A stretch of DNA of 6,632 nucleotides from Bdellovibrionales bacterium (GCA_020434375.1 JAGRAY010000097.1:1-6632), one strand, 5' to 3'; positions 1 through 5,243 are shown, counted from the stretch's first letter. A program made the numbers and translations. Notes: a model not told the origin generated them from the letters alone.

Positions 1-609
1 GGTGGATATTTAACCGAAGCCATTCGCCGAAGACCCTATGCGGTTATTCTTTTTGACGAAATTGAAAAGGCACATCCCGATGTTTTTAATATTTTACTGC
101 AAGTGCTCGACGATGGGCGTCTCACAGATGGCCAAGGTCGAACCGTTGATTTTAGAAACACAGTGCTCATCATGACCAGTAATTTAGGTAGCCAAGATAT
201 TTTACAAGGTCAGCTTGCAGGTAAAAAGAAAGATGACATTGATGCGGGCGTCATGAAACTTTTGAAGGAAGCCTTTAAGCCCGAATTTCTCAATCGCCTA
301 GATGACATCATTATTTTCAATCCACTTGAAGAAAGTGAGATTCAAAAAATTGTGAGCGTTCAACTTAAAAGATTAGACGAGCGCCTTGCCAAGTTGCATC
401 TCAAACTCGTGCTCACCAAAGAGGCAAAAGTGTGGTTAGCCAAACAGGGCTACGATCCTGTTTACGGCGCACGTCCTCTCAAACGCACCATCCAAAAAAG
501 CATCGAAGATCCTCTCTCAGAAAAAATACTAGATGGAGACTTCAACCAAAACGAGACGATCGTCGTTGATGTCAAAAACGACCAACTCAGTTTTGAAAAA
601 ACATCGTAA
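1..609 (+). CDS. clpB: ATP-dependent disaggregase ClpB, C-terminal part (5' truncated by window)
   Basis: The reading frame is open from base 1 to the TAA at 607-609 and gives 202 residues, so the start lies outside the window. It covers the second half of the second AAA+ domain of ClpB/Hsp104, the cytoplasmic hexamer that works with DnaK to pull proteins out of aggregates. Visible in order: Walker B ILFDE (residues 16-20) followed by IEKAHPDVFN, the conserved stretch LLQVLDDGRLTDGQGRTVDF (32-51), sensor 1 in MTSNLGS (58-64), the arginine-finger region EFLNRLDD (95-102), and sensor 2 in GARPLKR (156-162) before the small C-terminal domain. There are no frameshifts or internal stops, so the gene looks intact as far as it is visible. 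MTSNLGSQ with GYDPVYGARPLKR favours ClpB over ClpA or ClpC, though a ClpC-type paralogue is not strictly excluded. It is the only clear housekeeping gene here and marks the left edge of the accessory region. Confidence 0.95.
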   Translation, partial: GGYLTEAIRRRPYAVILFDEIEKAHPDVFNILLQVLDDGRLTDGQGRTVDFRNTVLIMTSNLGSQDILQGQLAGKKKDDIDAGVMKLLKEAFKPEFLNRLDDIIIFNPLEESEIQKIVSVQLKRLDERLAKLHLKLVLTKEAKVWLAKQGYDPVYGARPLKRTIQKSIEDPLSEKILDGDFNQNETIVVDVKNDQLSFEKTS

Positions 610-644
610 AGAATTGAAAGGGAGTCGAGGCCATCGTCCGATTG

Positions 645-659
645 GTCACCTTCGGTGAC
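645..659 (+). other. Short hairpin after clpB, possible weak terminator
   Basis: GTCACC (645-650) and GGTGAC (654-659) form a perfect 6-bp stem around a three-base loop, 36 bases after the clpB stop. No T-run follows, so it is not a classical intrinsic terminator on either strand. It may help end or protect the clpB transcript. It lies between the convergent ends of clpB and the reverse-strand remnant at 681-1076. Confidence 0.35.
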
Positions 660-680
660 GTGGCTCCAAAAGCTCCGAGT

Positions 681-1076
681 TCATTTAATCCGAATGTAGC
701 TTCCGGTGATATTAAGAGCAGCACGATGATCATTGGAGGTGATCGTCACCGGACCATGACACGTACGCAAGAATATGGGGTTACTAACTGTTCCATTCAG
801 GTTTAGTAAAGTTAGACTCCCGCGCAAAGGTGTTGTAGCGGCATCAAGGCGGAGAACAGAACCTGGAAGCAAGAAGGATCCGTCGATAGTAGCCTCACTA
901 GGCTCGATTGTTTTCGTGCACACGCAGGTTGCGACGTCAAACGTGATAGGAAAATAATCGATGTATATTGCATCGTACTCCGACGGCGAACAATACCAAA
1001 GTCCTATCACCGCCGACAGAGCTGGCAACAAAAGCACTAAATACGGGTAAGAACCTTGTCGGATATTCTTGAACAC
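681..1076 (-). pseudogene. Truncated gene for an exported beta-helix-like protein (N-terminal remnant)
   Basis: The 131-residue frame starts at GTG (1076-1074) with an AAGGAAG ribosome binding site four bases upstream and ends at TGA (683-681). Residues about 11-28 are a hydrophobic signal or anchor segment. The part from about 60 on (DGSFLLPGSVLRLDA, then LTLLNLNGTVSNPIFLRTCHGPVTIT, ending NITGSYIRIK) has the rhythm of the first rungs of right-handed parallel beta-helix proteins: a glycine and 'PG' turn, then a 'NLNGT..NPI' rung. Such proteins normally continue for several hundred residues with many more rungs. Here translation stops just after the 'YIRI' motif, and none of the three reverse frames over 610-680 carries the expected continuation. 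I infer a 3'-truncated gene fused to the end of the clpB region. Its GC (about 49%) is clearly above that of the genes to its right, suggesting foreign or older material. A short anchored protein that is still functional is less likely but possible. Confidence 0.55.
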
Positions 1077-1195
1077 ACTACTTCCTTACAGTCCTAAGAA
1101 AGACAAGGAGTATGTCGGTGTCGAACTAGGACTAACATATCCAGTGAAGCGTACCATAAGAGCGAGTATCGCACCGGCATTTAAATCTAAGCCTG

Positions 1196-1266
1196 GAATC
1201 TCGGGCCGTACGCCTGGTTCAGATCTGCAACAACAATTAAGGATTAGGCGTACGGCCCTAGAATTC
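1196..1266. repeat. Long imperfect inverted repeat (stem-loop)
   Basis: GGGCCGTACGCCT at 1203-1215 is the exact reverse complement of AGGCGTACGGCCC at 1246-1258. Allowing one mismatch (1202/1259), one bulge and some G-U pairs in RNA, the arms extend to about 1196-1220 and 1241-1266 around a loop of about 20 bases. The core contains CGTACG and is itself nearly palindromic. There is no T-run directly after the stem. It could be a recombination site, a mobile-element end or a structured RNA. Confidence 0.6.
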
Positions 1267-1269
1267 AAA
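1241..1269 (+). repeat. 29-bp exact direct repeat, copy 1
   Basis: This 29-bp unit begins GGATTAGGCGTACGG and ends AGAATTCAAA. It is repeated without a single change or spacer at 1270-1298. It is also the right arm of the inverted repeat at 1196-1266. Confidence 0.95.
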
Positions 1270-1298
1270 GGATTAGGCGTACGGCCCTAGAATTCAAA
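1270..1298 (+). repeat. 29-bp exact direct repeat, copy 2
   Basis: This is the second, directly abutting copy of the unit at 1241-1269. With the inverted copy at 1203-1215, the 13-bp core occurs three times within about 85 bp. Perfect identity means the duplication is recent or maintained. Confidence 0.95.
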
Positions 1299-1328
1299 AC
1301 TTTTATCTTAACTTAAGTCTGTGCGAAG

Positions 1329-1361
1329 TTGAGTTCGTAGAAGGCAGTTACCTTATATAAA
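1329..1361 (+). promoter_or_regulatory. Possible sigma-70-type promoter for the exported protein gene
   Basis: TTGAGT (1329-1334) is followed after 19 bases by TATATA (1354-1359), overlapping TATAAA (1356-1361), in an AT-rich stretch 48-55 bases before the GTG start at 1409. The spacing is longer than ideal and the AT-richness makes chance matches easy. Confidence 0.3.
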
Positions 1362-1408
1362 TATTATTTATTTTTATTCAGCCACAAGATGCAGTAGTTA
1401 ATATTGTT

Positions 1409-1951
1409 GTGAGTAGGGGAAAACAAATAGTACTAGCGTTTATCGTTTTTTTTGTGAGTATCGCACGGAGTGAACTTGGTTGGGTTGATTTTGTGCATAG
1501 TTATAACCAATATCGGTTTCGAATCGCGCGAAATATGAAAGAACTGAATATTTACGATGACTTAAGGGTCGAGGTTTATCAAGATGGAAAGCCCTTGTGT
1601 GCAGGAGATATCAGAGTTTATGACGATATAAGAACGGCAAAACTTACAAATCAAGATGTACAAAAAAGCACTTTGAAAGTTCAGCGAATTGATATTACCA
1701 AAAAACAATCTCAAGAAGATTGGAGCTATTGTGAAGACAAAGATGATCGCGATAGGTCCATTTGGTTTAAAGTCGCTCTTTGGCAGACTTACACTGATGA
1801 GTTTATTGATCAAGCAGGTTGTTATGGTAGTAACAGGCATAAGTCTTCAAAAAATGCACTGTATTATGTTAATGTGACAGTTCGACCAGGACCTAAAGAG
1901 TGTTTTTTTGGAACTCAGTCACTGACAAGTCAATCCGGTTACTTTAGGTGA
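1409..1951 (+). CDS. Small exported four-cysteine protein of unknown function
   Basis: The frame gives 180 residues from GTG to TGA. The N-terminus is a classical Sec signal peptide: positive residues (R3, K5), a hydrophobic core IVLAFIVFFVSIA (about 7-19), and likely cleavage near ARS-E (about 21). The mature part has about 160 residues, with a tyrosine- and charge-rich start and four cysteines (C64, C108, C138, C165). That number would suit two disulphides in the periplasm or outside the cell. No family is recognised. GTG at 1409 is the only plausible start, because no other start in the frame keeps the signal peptide. There is no clear Shine-Dalgarno sequence before it, so translation may be weak or leaderless. 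It stands alone, with a different strand downstream and repeats upstream. The signal peptide supports a real gene, and the base composition matches the genes to the right. Confidence 0.7.
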   Translation: MSRGKQIVLAFIVFFVSIARSELGWVDFVHSYNQYRFRIARNMKELNIYDDLRVEVYQDGKPLCAGDIRVYDDIRTAKLTNQDVQKSTLKVQRIDITKKQSQEDWSYCEDKDDRDRSIWFKVALWQTYTDEFIDQAGCYGSNRHKSSKNALYYVNVTVRPGPKECFFGTQSLTSQSGYFR

Positions 1952-1995
1952 TCAAGAAAATCTTTAACCTTTGCAGAGTGGAATATGATCACTTA
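1945..1995 (+). other. Inverted repeat over the stop codon, possible transcript end
   Basis: TAGGTGATCA (1945-1954) can pair with TGATCACTTA (1986-1995): ten pairs, one of them G-U, around a 31-base loop. It overlaps the TGA of the gene ending at 1951. No T-run follows. The remaining gap up to 2132 (about 140 bases, AT-rich, convergent with the next gene) contains no gene and no clear terminator that I can see. Confidence 0.3.
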
Positions 1996-2132
1996 GACAT
2001 GTCTACAATCCAGTTTGCGGTGCATCACCTCTAGAGCGAATCATTTTTACAAAAAAGCTAAAAGTCATCAGAATCATTGAAAAAGTCATGATAAGTATCT
2101 GACTTCTTCGATAAAAGGTTTCTCAAAAAAAT

Positions 2133-2987
2133 TTACTTATAATTGACGAAAGAGCCGAAGCGACTTTCTGTGAAAGAGAGTTTGAGTGGTGCAATGGTTT
2201 TGAGCCGATCACCGTTTATTAAAAAGTCTGATCTAGGCCATACAGATGTGTCTTTTGACGCAATAAAATGGCCAACAATACTTTTTCGAGTGAGGTCTTT
2301 GTTTTTTATTGCGATGGCTCCATGAATTAACCAAGGATGAATAAAAAACACGTCTCCCTTTTTTAACAAGGCTAACCGAGGGGTTTCATTAGCTAAAGCT
2401 GTTCGGCGGTCTAGTTCCTCGCGCCAGAAATGATAAATTTCATCGGCAATCAGATTCAATTTATCTGAATCCACGTTGTCATCTCTTACGGATATAAGTC
2501 TCTTAAACAAGAGTGGATGATTGCGAAGAACATCTATCGCTTTTAATTTGTGTTTGATATGGCTACCCGAAAAATAGAATAGAGGCCCGGCATCGATACT
2601 GACTTGCTCCAACGCGATCCAAACTCCCATCATTGCATTTTCAGGTTTCGTGAAAACAAAATGAGCGTCGTGGTGTGCGCGTTGTTGAGAACTGACCGTA
2701 AAAGTTAAGCTTCCAAAAAGAATAGGCTTGTTTGACCAGTAACTTTCTAGAATCTTTACAATTGTTTGGTTCATGATGAGCTCAAGAGCGCTTTCAATTT
2801 CGGTGTGAACGAGGCTCACTCGTCCTTGATAATCGTACGAACTGGGAGTTGTTGGTAGTTTTTGGGTTTTTTTATAAACTGTCAAGTCTTCCAAGAAGCG
2901 GTCTATGAGATTGTGGCTAATCGCTTGTTCGACAATAGACCAACCATTATTTTTAATGTTTTTTAAGTGTTGAGCTATGGTAACCAT
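2133..2987 (-). CDS. PhyH-family Fe(II)/2-oxoglutarate dioxygenase
   Basis: The protein has 284 residues, a usual length for the phytanoyl-CoA dioxygenase (PhyH) family of non-haem iron enzymes, which couple 2-oxoglutarate decarboxylation to hydroxylation of a small molecule or side chain. The fold's markers are in order: HHD at 105-107 supplies the HxD iron ligands (likely H105 and D107), DAGPLFYFSGSH (132-143) is the PhyH 'GPL..(P/S)GSH' segment, GDVFFIHPWLIHGA (211-224) carries the second iron-ligand histidine (likely H222), and TRKS (233-236) carries the arginine that usually binds 2-oxoglutarate. All catalytic positions are present, so it should be active. There is no signal peptide, so it is cytoplasmic. 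ATG (2987-2985) has a weak AAGAGA upstream. It is transcribed divergently from the peptide gene at 3125 across a 137-bp AT-rich gap. The substrate cannot be told from sequence. PhyH enzymes act on natural products, amino acids and lipids, and a role on the neighbouring peptide is inference. Confidence 0.88.
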   Translation of the reverse strand: MVTIAQHLKNIKNNGWSIVEQAISHNLIDRFLEDLTVYKKTQKLPTTPSSYDYQGRVSLVHTEIESALELIMNQTIVKILESYWSNKPILFGSLTFTVSSQQRAHHDAHFVFTKPENAMMGVWIALEQVSIDAGPLFYFSGSHIKHKLKAIDVLRNHPLLFKRLISVRDDNVDSDKLNLIADEIYHFWREELDRRTALANETPRLALLKKGDVFFIHPWLIHGAIAIKNKDLTRKSIVGHFIASKDTSVWPRSDFLINGDRLKTIAPLKLSFTESRFGSFVNYK

Positions 2988-2989
2988 AG
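2975..2989. promoter_or_regulatory. Perfect dyad over the PhyH start codon
   Basis: CTATGGT (2975-2981) and ACCATAG (2983-2989) are perfect inverted repeats around one central base, and they contain the ATG of the reverse-strand oxygenase. It could be a repressor operator or a hairpin hiding the start. A 7-bp dyad can also arise by chance. Confidence 0.25.
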
Positions 2990-3051
2990 GTATCTCTTAT
3001 TCTAGCTCAGATTTTAATTCAAGCTTATCATTATTTGTTTTAATAGGTATA

Positions 3052-3057
3052 TATAAT
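3052..3057 (+). promoter_or_regulatory. Likely -10 element for the peptide gene
   Basis: This is a perfect TATAAT, 68 bases before the peptide's ATG, inside an AT-rich block. The -35 region is poor (TTATTT at 3031-3036 is the nearest candidate, spacing 15), so an activator may be needed. Transcription would begin near 3063-3066 and leave a 5' leader of about 60 bases. The same AT-rich block may serve the divergent oxygenase, for which I see no clear promoter. Confidence 0.45.
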
Positions 3058-3071
3058 ATTATTAATTTTAC

Positions 3072-3116
3072 TTAAGTTGCCCTTTCGAAGTAAGTTAATT
3101 CAACTTAAACAAAGGG
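3072..3116 (+). promoter_or_regulatory. Structured 5' leader able to mask the peptide's ribosome binding site
   Basis: TTAAGTTG (3072-3079) is the exact reverse complement of CAACTTAA (3101-3108). A second, competing stem pairs TAAGTT (3091-3096) with AACTTA (3102-3107). CCCTTT (3080-3085) is complementary to AAAGGG (3111-3116), which lies inside the Shine-Dalgarno sequence. The leader can thus form at least two exclusive stems, and one arrangement would sequester the ribosome binding site, pseudoknot-like if combined with the first stem. It does not match a riboswitch class I know. Confidence 0.4.
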
Positions 3117-3124
3117 GATAAAAC

Positions 3125-3211
3125 ATGAAACAGAACAAAAAAGTTGTAGAACCAAAAGAAGATATCAAAGACGTTTACGTTCCTTGGTAAAGTATTTCGA
3201 AGGAATTTAAC
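3125..3211 (+). CDS. 28-residue peptide, candidate modified-peptide precursor or leader peptide
   Basis: ATG (3125) to TAA (3209-3211) encodes 28 residues, beginning MKQNKKVVEPKED and ending SLVKYFEGI. Support for translation is good: AAGGGG at 3112-3117 lies seven bases before ATG, a TATAAT lies upstream, and a strong terminator starts three bases after the stop. The first half is charged (K2, K5, K6, E9, K11, E12, D13). The second half (14-28) alternates hydrophobic and charged residues and could form an amphipathic helix. There is no cysteine or threonine, one serine (S20) and one proline (P10), so it is not a lanthipeptide- or thiopeptide-type core. Lys, Asp, Pro or Tyr would be the natural targets for the two neighbouring 2-oxoglutarate oxygenases. 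Alternatives are a leader peptide for attenuation of the downstream oxygenase (six of 28 codons are Lys) or a small regulatory or membrane-acting peptide. I recognise no family. Confidence 0.6.
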
Positions 3212-3214
3212 TGA

Positions 3215-3239
3215 AAAGGAGGCTTAGGCCTCCTTTTTT
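3215..3239 (+). terminator. Intrinsic terminator after the peptide gene
   Basis: AAAAGGAGGC (3215-3224) pairs perfectly with GCCTCCTTTT (3229-3238) around the loop TTAG, and the T-run runs into the stem and ends at 3239. It is the clearest terminator in the window. It separates the peptide from the downstream oxygenase, whose start is only about 11 bases further on. Downstream expression therefore needs read-through or a signal that relieves termination. Confidence 0.88.
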
Positions 3240-3249
3240 GTGGAGTTAT

Positions 3250-3987
3250 GTGAAAGTTACATTAAATCATTCAAATTTTATTGTGGTTGATGAATTTCTG
3301 CCAAAAGAGGATTTCAACCACCTCGTGAATTTCTTTCTAGAAGAAAATTTTCGGCCCGTTCATTCTGACAAATGGATTAAAGCGTTTCGCCTTTCTGATG
3401 GAACTCCACACTGGGGTGATGTGTATCTTTCTCATAAAGTTGCAGAGGATAAACAGAGTGCCGTATATCCAACTGGAAGAGGTATTGATGTTTTTATTCA
3501 AAAACTTATTTCCGCTGAAAATATTTATAAGGATCTTATTGGCGAAAATAGAAAAAAATGGTCACATTTTTTTTGTAGACCTTATTTATATTCAAATGGC
3601 AAGGGTCTGTCGTGGCACACCGATGGCAGAGGTGACGTCGAAGGCGCTTACGTATACTATGCCCATAAAAAGTGGCATGCACAATGGGGTGCTGAACTTC
3701 TAATAGATGACTCAAATAATTTTGAACTAGATTATCCCTTGGTAAAAATGTACGACGGCACAGAAAAAAAACTGGGCCTTCATATGGACGATGCAATTGT
3801 TAATGAGGCTGTCATGTCAAAGGGTATTGGGTATTATCTTGAGGCAAAGCCAAACCGACTAGTTCTTTTAAAGAAAGGAATTTTGCATAAGATATGCCGG
3901 GTCGATCCCAATGCAGGTGATTATATTAGAGCATCAATTACGGGCTTTTTTCTAAATAGGGAAATAAAAAAAGGAGCATACAAATAG
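3250..3987 (+). CDS. Fe(II)/2-oxoglutarate oxygenase, prolyl-4-hydroxylase-like
   Basis: I chose GTG at 3250 (245 residues). GGAG at 3242-3245 sits four bases before it, and the protein then begins MKVTLNHSNFIVVDEFL, a usual opening for this family. An in-frame TTG at 3238 lies in the terminator's T-run and is unlikely. The fold is the double-stranded beta-helix of prolyl-hydroxylase-like oxygenases (2OG-FeII_Oxy_3 type). Iron ligands are in WHTD (H123, D125). WHAQWGAELLI (142-152) matches the family's 'W..GGEL' segment. The second histidine is in LLKKGILHKI (H213) and the 2-oxoglutarate-binding arginine in YIRASITGFFL (R227). The aspartate of HxD is kept, so hydroxylation rather than halogenation is expected. 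There is no signal peptide. It follows the terminator of the peptide gene and precedes the gene at 4017 by 29 bases, so those two form an operon. The substrate is unknown. The adjacent 28-residue peptide is an attractive but unproven candidate. Confidence 0.85.
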   Translation: MKVTLNHSNFIVVDEFLPKEDFNHLVNFFLEENFRPVHSDKWIKAFRLSDGTPHWGDVYLSHKVAEDKQSAVYPTGRGIDVFIQKLISAENIYKDLIGENRKKWSHFFCRPYLYSNGKGLSWHTDGRGDVEGAYVYYAHKKWHAQWGAELLIDDSNNFELDYPLVKMYDGTEKKLGLHMDDAIVNEAVMSKGIGYYLEAKPNRLVLLKKGILHKICRVDPNAGDYIRASITGFFLNREIKKGAYK

Positions 3988-4016
3988 CCTCTATTGAATG
4001 TCTTCAAGAGAAGTCA

Positions 4017-5081
4017 GTGTCTGAAGCGCAAGCGACAAGCAACTTTATTATACTTGTGCCTAGTCAAGATATGTGTTCTGACTGGACTTTCTCAGGAGAG
4101 AAAGGTAATTTTCGACCCGAGGCCAAGCCAAAAGAGATATCAGATCATCCCAATGCCAAATTTTGTTGGTCGAATTGGTGTGGTGCTCATACCTCTTCTT
4201 TTTCTTTTCATCTGATTCACTCCTCAGGTATTAAGATTCGGTGTAAGCAATTTTTGTATGATCTTGGACCTCTGTCGGCTTTGGATCATGCAGCGCTCTA
4301 TGATTACTCACCTGAGAAAATGTCTATGTTTCAGATTGCGGACAATAGAGTTGGATGGTTGGGTTTTGACTATCGTAATAAAAAAGCATGCTCTTTTTAC
4401 TCCTTTGGTACCAATGTCGAACTTCGAGTGATCGAAGGGAATCCAAGTGACCTATTGATGAAAGAATTGGCATGTTCCTTTGTTCCATACGAATTCGAGA
4501 GCTTACAAGGATATCCAACGTTTGCACAACGGTCATATTGGAACCGCTACTCAACTTACAGATATCTAAATATACTCACGAAATATCGTCCGCCTTCGAG
4601 TTTGTGGAAAGTTCGTTGGCCGTGGTTTAATGGTTCTCATCAATGGTTAAGTCGAGATGATCATGGTATTTGGGAAAATATATTCGTATCAAAAATGGAA
4701 GCATTATCTGACTGGAGTTTTAATAGTATCTGCATGTTGGGAAATCCTAGGAAGCCAGCAGAAATTCAATTTTTATTCTACCCTTCTAATGGCGCTATGC
4801 ATTTTCAACTTTGGATTCGTGTAATAGATATAGATCAATTTCGACCAAAAGTGGAGGGGGCACAAGATGTTCCATTGGACAGCTTTAGTAATTATCAACC
4901 TTTTGACGTGACAGAGTGGTCCAATGCAACTACTCAATTTAAGGCTGCTTCAAGATCAGCATATGGACCTCACGATGTTATTTTCAATCGAAACAATAAG
5001 ATTGTTCTTGTTCATATGAACGCTGGCCAGTGTAATACCTTGGAAGTTATGAAAAAAATTACAGACATTCTAACCGTGTAG
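4017..5081 (+). CDS. Trp-rich protein of unknown function, cotranscribed with the oxygenase
   Basis: The protein has 354 residues from GTG at 4017, with AAGAG six bases upstream (4006-4010), to TAG. No other standard start exists in this frame after the preceding gene's stop. I do not recognise the family. It lacks a signal peptide or membrane segment and looks like a soluble cytoplasmic protein. Tryptophan is unusually common (13, about 3.7%), with a dense cluster at 197-219. Two similar motifs, SDWTF (21-25) and SDWSF (231-235), each precede a beta-rich stretch and may mark two related halves. Six cysteines sit in the first half and two in the second (238, 339). The last 35 residues (HDVIFNRNNKIVLVHMNAGQ, then a predicted helix) resemble the end of an alpha/beta domain. 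The 29-base gap after the oxygenase and the strong hairpin at its own end show it shares the oxygenase's transcript. It may be a partner, second modifying enzyme or carrier for the same pathway. This is inferred from position only. Confidence 0.75.
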   Translation: MSEAQATSNFIILVPSQDMCSDWTFSGEKGNFRPEAKPKEISDHPNAKFCWSNWCGAHTSSFSFHLIHSSGIKIRCKQFLYDLGPLSALDHAALYDYSPEKMSMFQIADNRVGWLGFDYRNKKACSFYSFGTNVELRVIEGNPSDLLMKELACSFVPYEFESLQGYPTFAQRSYWNRYSTYRYLNILTKYRPPSSLWKVRWPWFNGSHQWLSRDDHGIWENIFVSKMEALSDWSFNSICMLGNPRKPAEIQFLFYPSNGAMHFQLWIRVIDIDQFRPKVEGAQDVPLDSFSNYQPFDVTEWSNATTQFKAASRSAYGPHDVIFNRNNKIVLVHMNAGQCNTLEVMKKITDILTV

Positions 5082-5105
5082 TCAAAATAGACTACACGGT
5101 TAGAA
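5068..5105. terminator. Perfect 16-bp hairpin at the end of the oxygenase operon
   Basis: The 16 bases at 5068-5083 (core TAACCGTGTAGTC) are exactly complementary to 5090-5105 around the six-base loop AAAATA. The left arm contains the stop codon of the preceding gene. No T-run follows on +. On - a run of T comes about ten bases past the stem. It is therefore a very stable transcript end or 3' protection element rather than a textbook terminator. Confidence 0.7.
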
Positions 5106-5147
5106 GAAAGAAATAGGGCATCCAGATCGTTCGCCAGGCCTTTTATA

Positions 5148-5167
5148 TTAATAATTATGATTATTAA
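5148..5167. promoter_or_regulatory. AT-rich dyad upstream of the A-domain gene, possible operator
   Basis: TTAATAAT (5148-5155) and ATTATTAA (5160-5167) are perfect inverted repeats with a four-base spacer, 77 bases before the gene. The look is loosely like iron-responsive Fur boxes, but the spacing differs. In such AT-rich DNA the assignment is weak. No reliable promoter hexamers could be picked in 5106-5229, and that stretch contains no gene. Confidence 0.3.
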
Positions 5168-5229
5168 ATAAAAACAATTAAATCGCCTAATAAACAGTAG
5201 TTGTTTAGATTATGGCCACATTACTTATT

Positions 5230-5239
5230 GGGGGGGGGG
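5230..5239 (+). repeat. Homopolymeric G10 tract at the ribosome binding position
   Basis: Ten consecutive G lie four bases (AGAT) before the ATG at 5244, within an otherwise AT-rich intergenic region. The tract and the following GGAGAT occupy the Shine-Dalgarno position, so its length sets the ribosome site's spacing and strength. Poly-G runs of this size are prone to slippage in replication and drive phase variation in several bacteria. Confidence 0.85.
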
Positions 5240-5243
5240 AGAT

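Larger units (their letters stand above)
1077..1408. other. Gene-free stretch carrying repeats
   Basis: Two short reading frames (1069-1290 on + and 1086-1268 on -) cross this stretch. Both run through the repeats and neither resembles a protein, so I do not call them. The stretch holds a widely spaced 7-bp inverted repeat, AGTCCTA (1090-1096) and TAGGACT (1127-1133), then the larger repeat structure at 1196-1298. From about 1350 an AT-rich segment leads into the next gene. Confidence 0.6.

Noticed and set aside
1069..1290. Short forward frame and reverse frame 1086-1268 as genes
   Set aside because: Both run through the repeats, show no protein-like pattern or signal peptide, and overlap each other in opposite directions.
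1196..1298. Integron attC-type recombination site
   Set aside because: The imperfect inverted repeat has about the right size, but the expected end boxes (RYYYAAC and GTTRRRY) are not at the arm ends and no integrase gene is in the window.
1241..1298. CRISPR array
   Set aside because: The two 29-bp repeats abut directly with no spacers and there are only two copies.
1301..1340. Shared regulatory motif between 1301-1340 and 3067-3100 (CTTAAGT ... CGAAGT)
   Set aside because: The likeness is partial, needs gaps, and both places are AT-rich.
3238..3249. TTG at 3238 as start of the second oxygenase
   Set aside because: It lies in the T-run of the terminator and lacks a usable ribosome site, while GTG at 3250 has GGAG at proper distance and gives a family-like N-terminus.
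3398..3796. Overlapping frames inside the second oxygenase (101 residues on +, 86 on -)
   Set aside because: They lie within a clearly coding frame with intact catalytic motifs and have no protein-like features of their own.
3250..3987. 2-oxoglutarate-dependent halogenase
   Set aside because: The iron-binding motif is HTD. Halogenases of this fold replace the aspartate with Gly or Ala.
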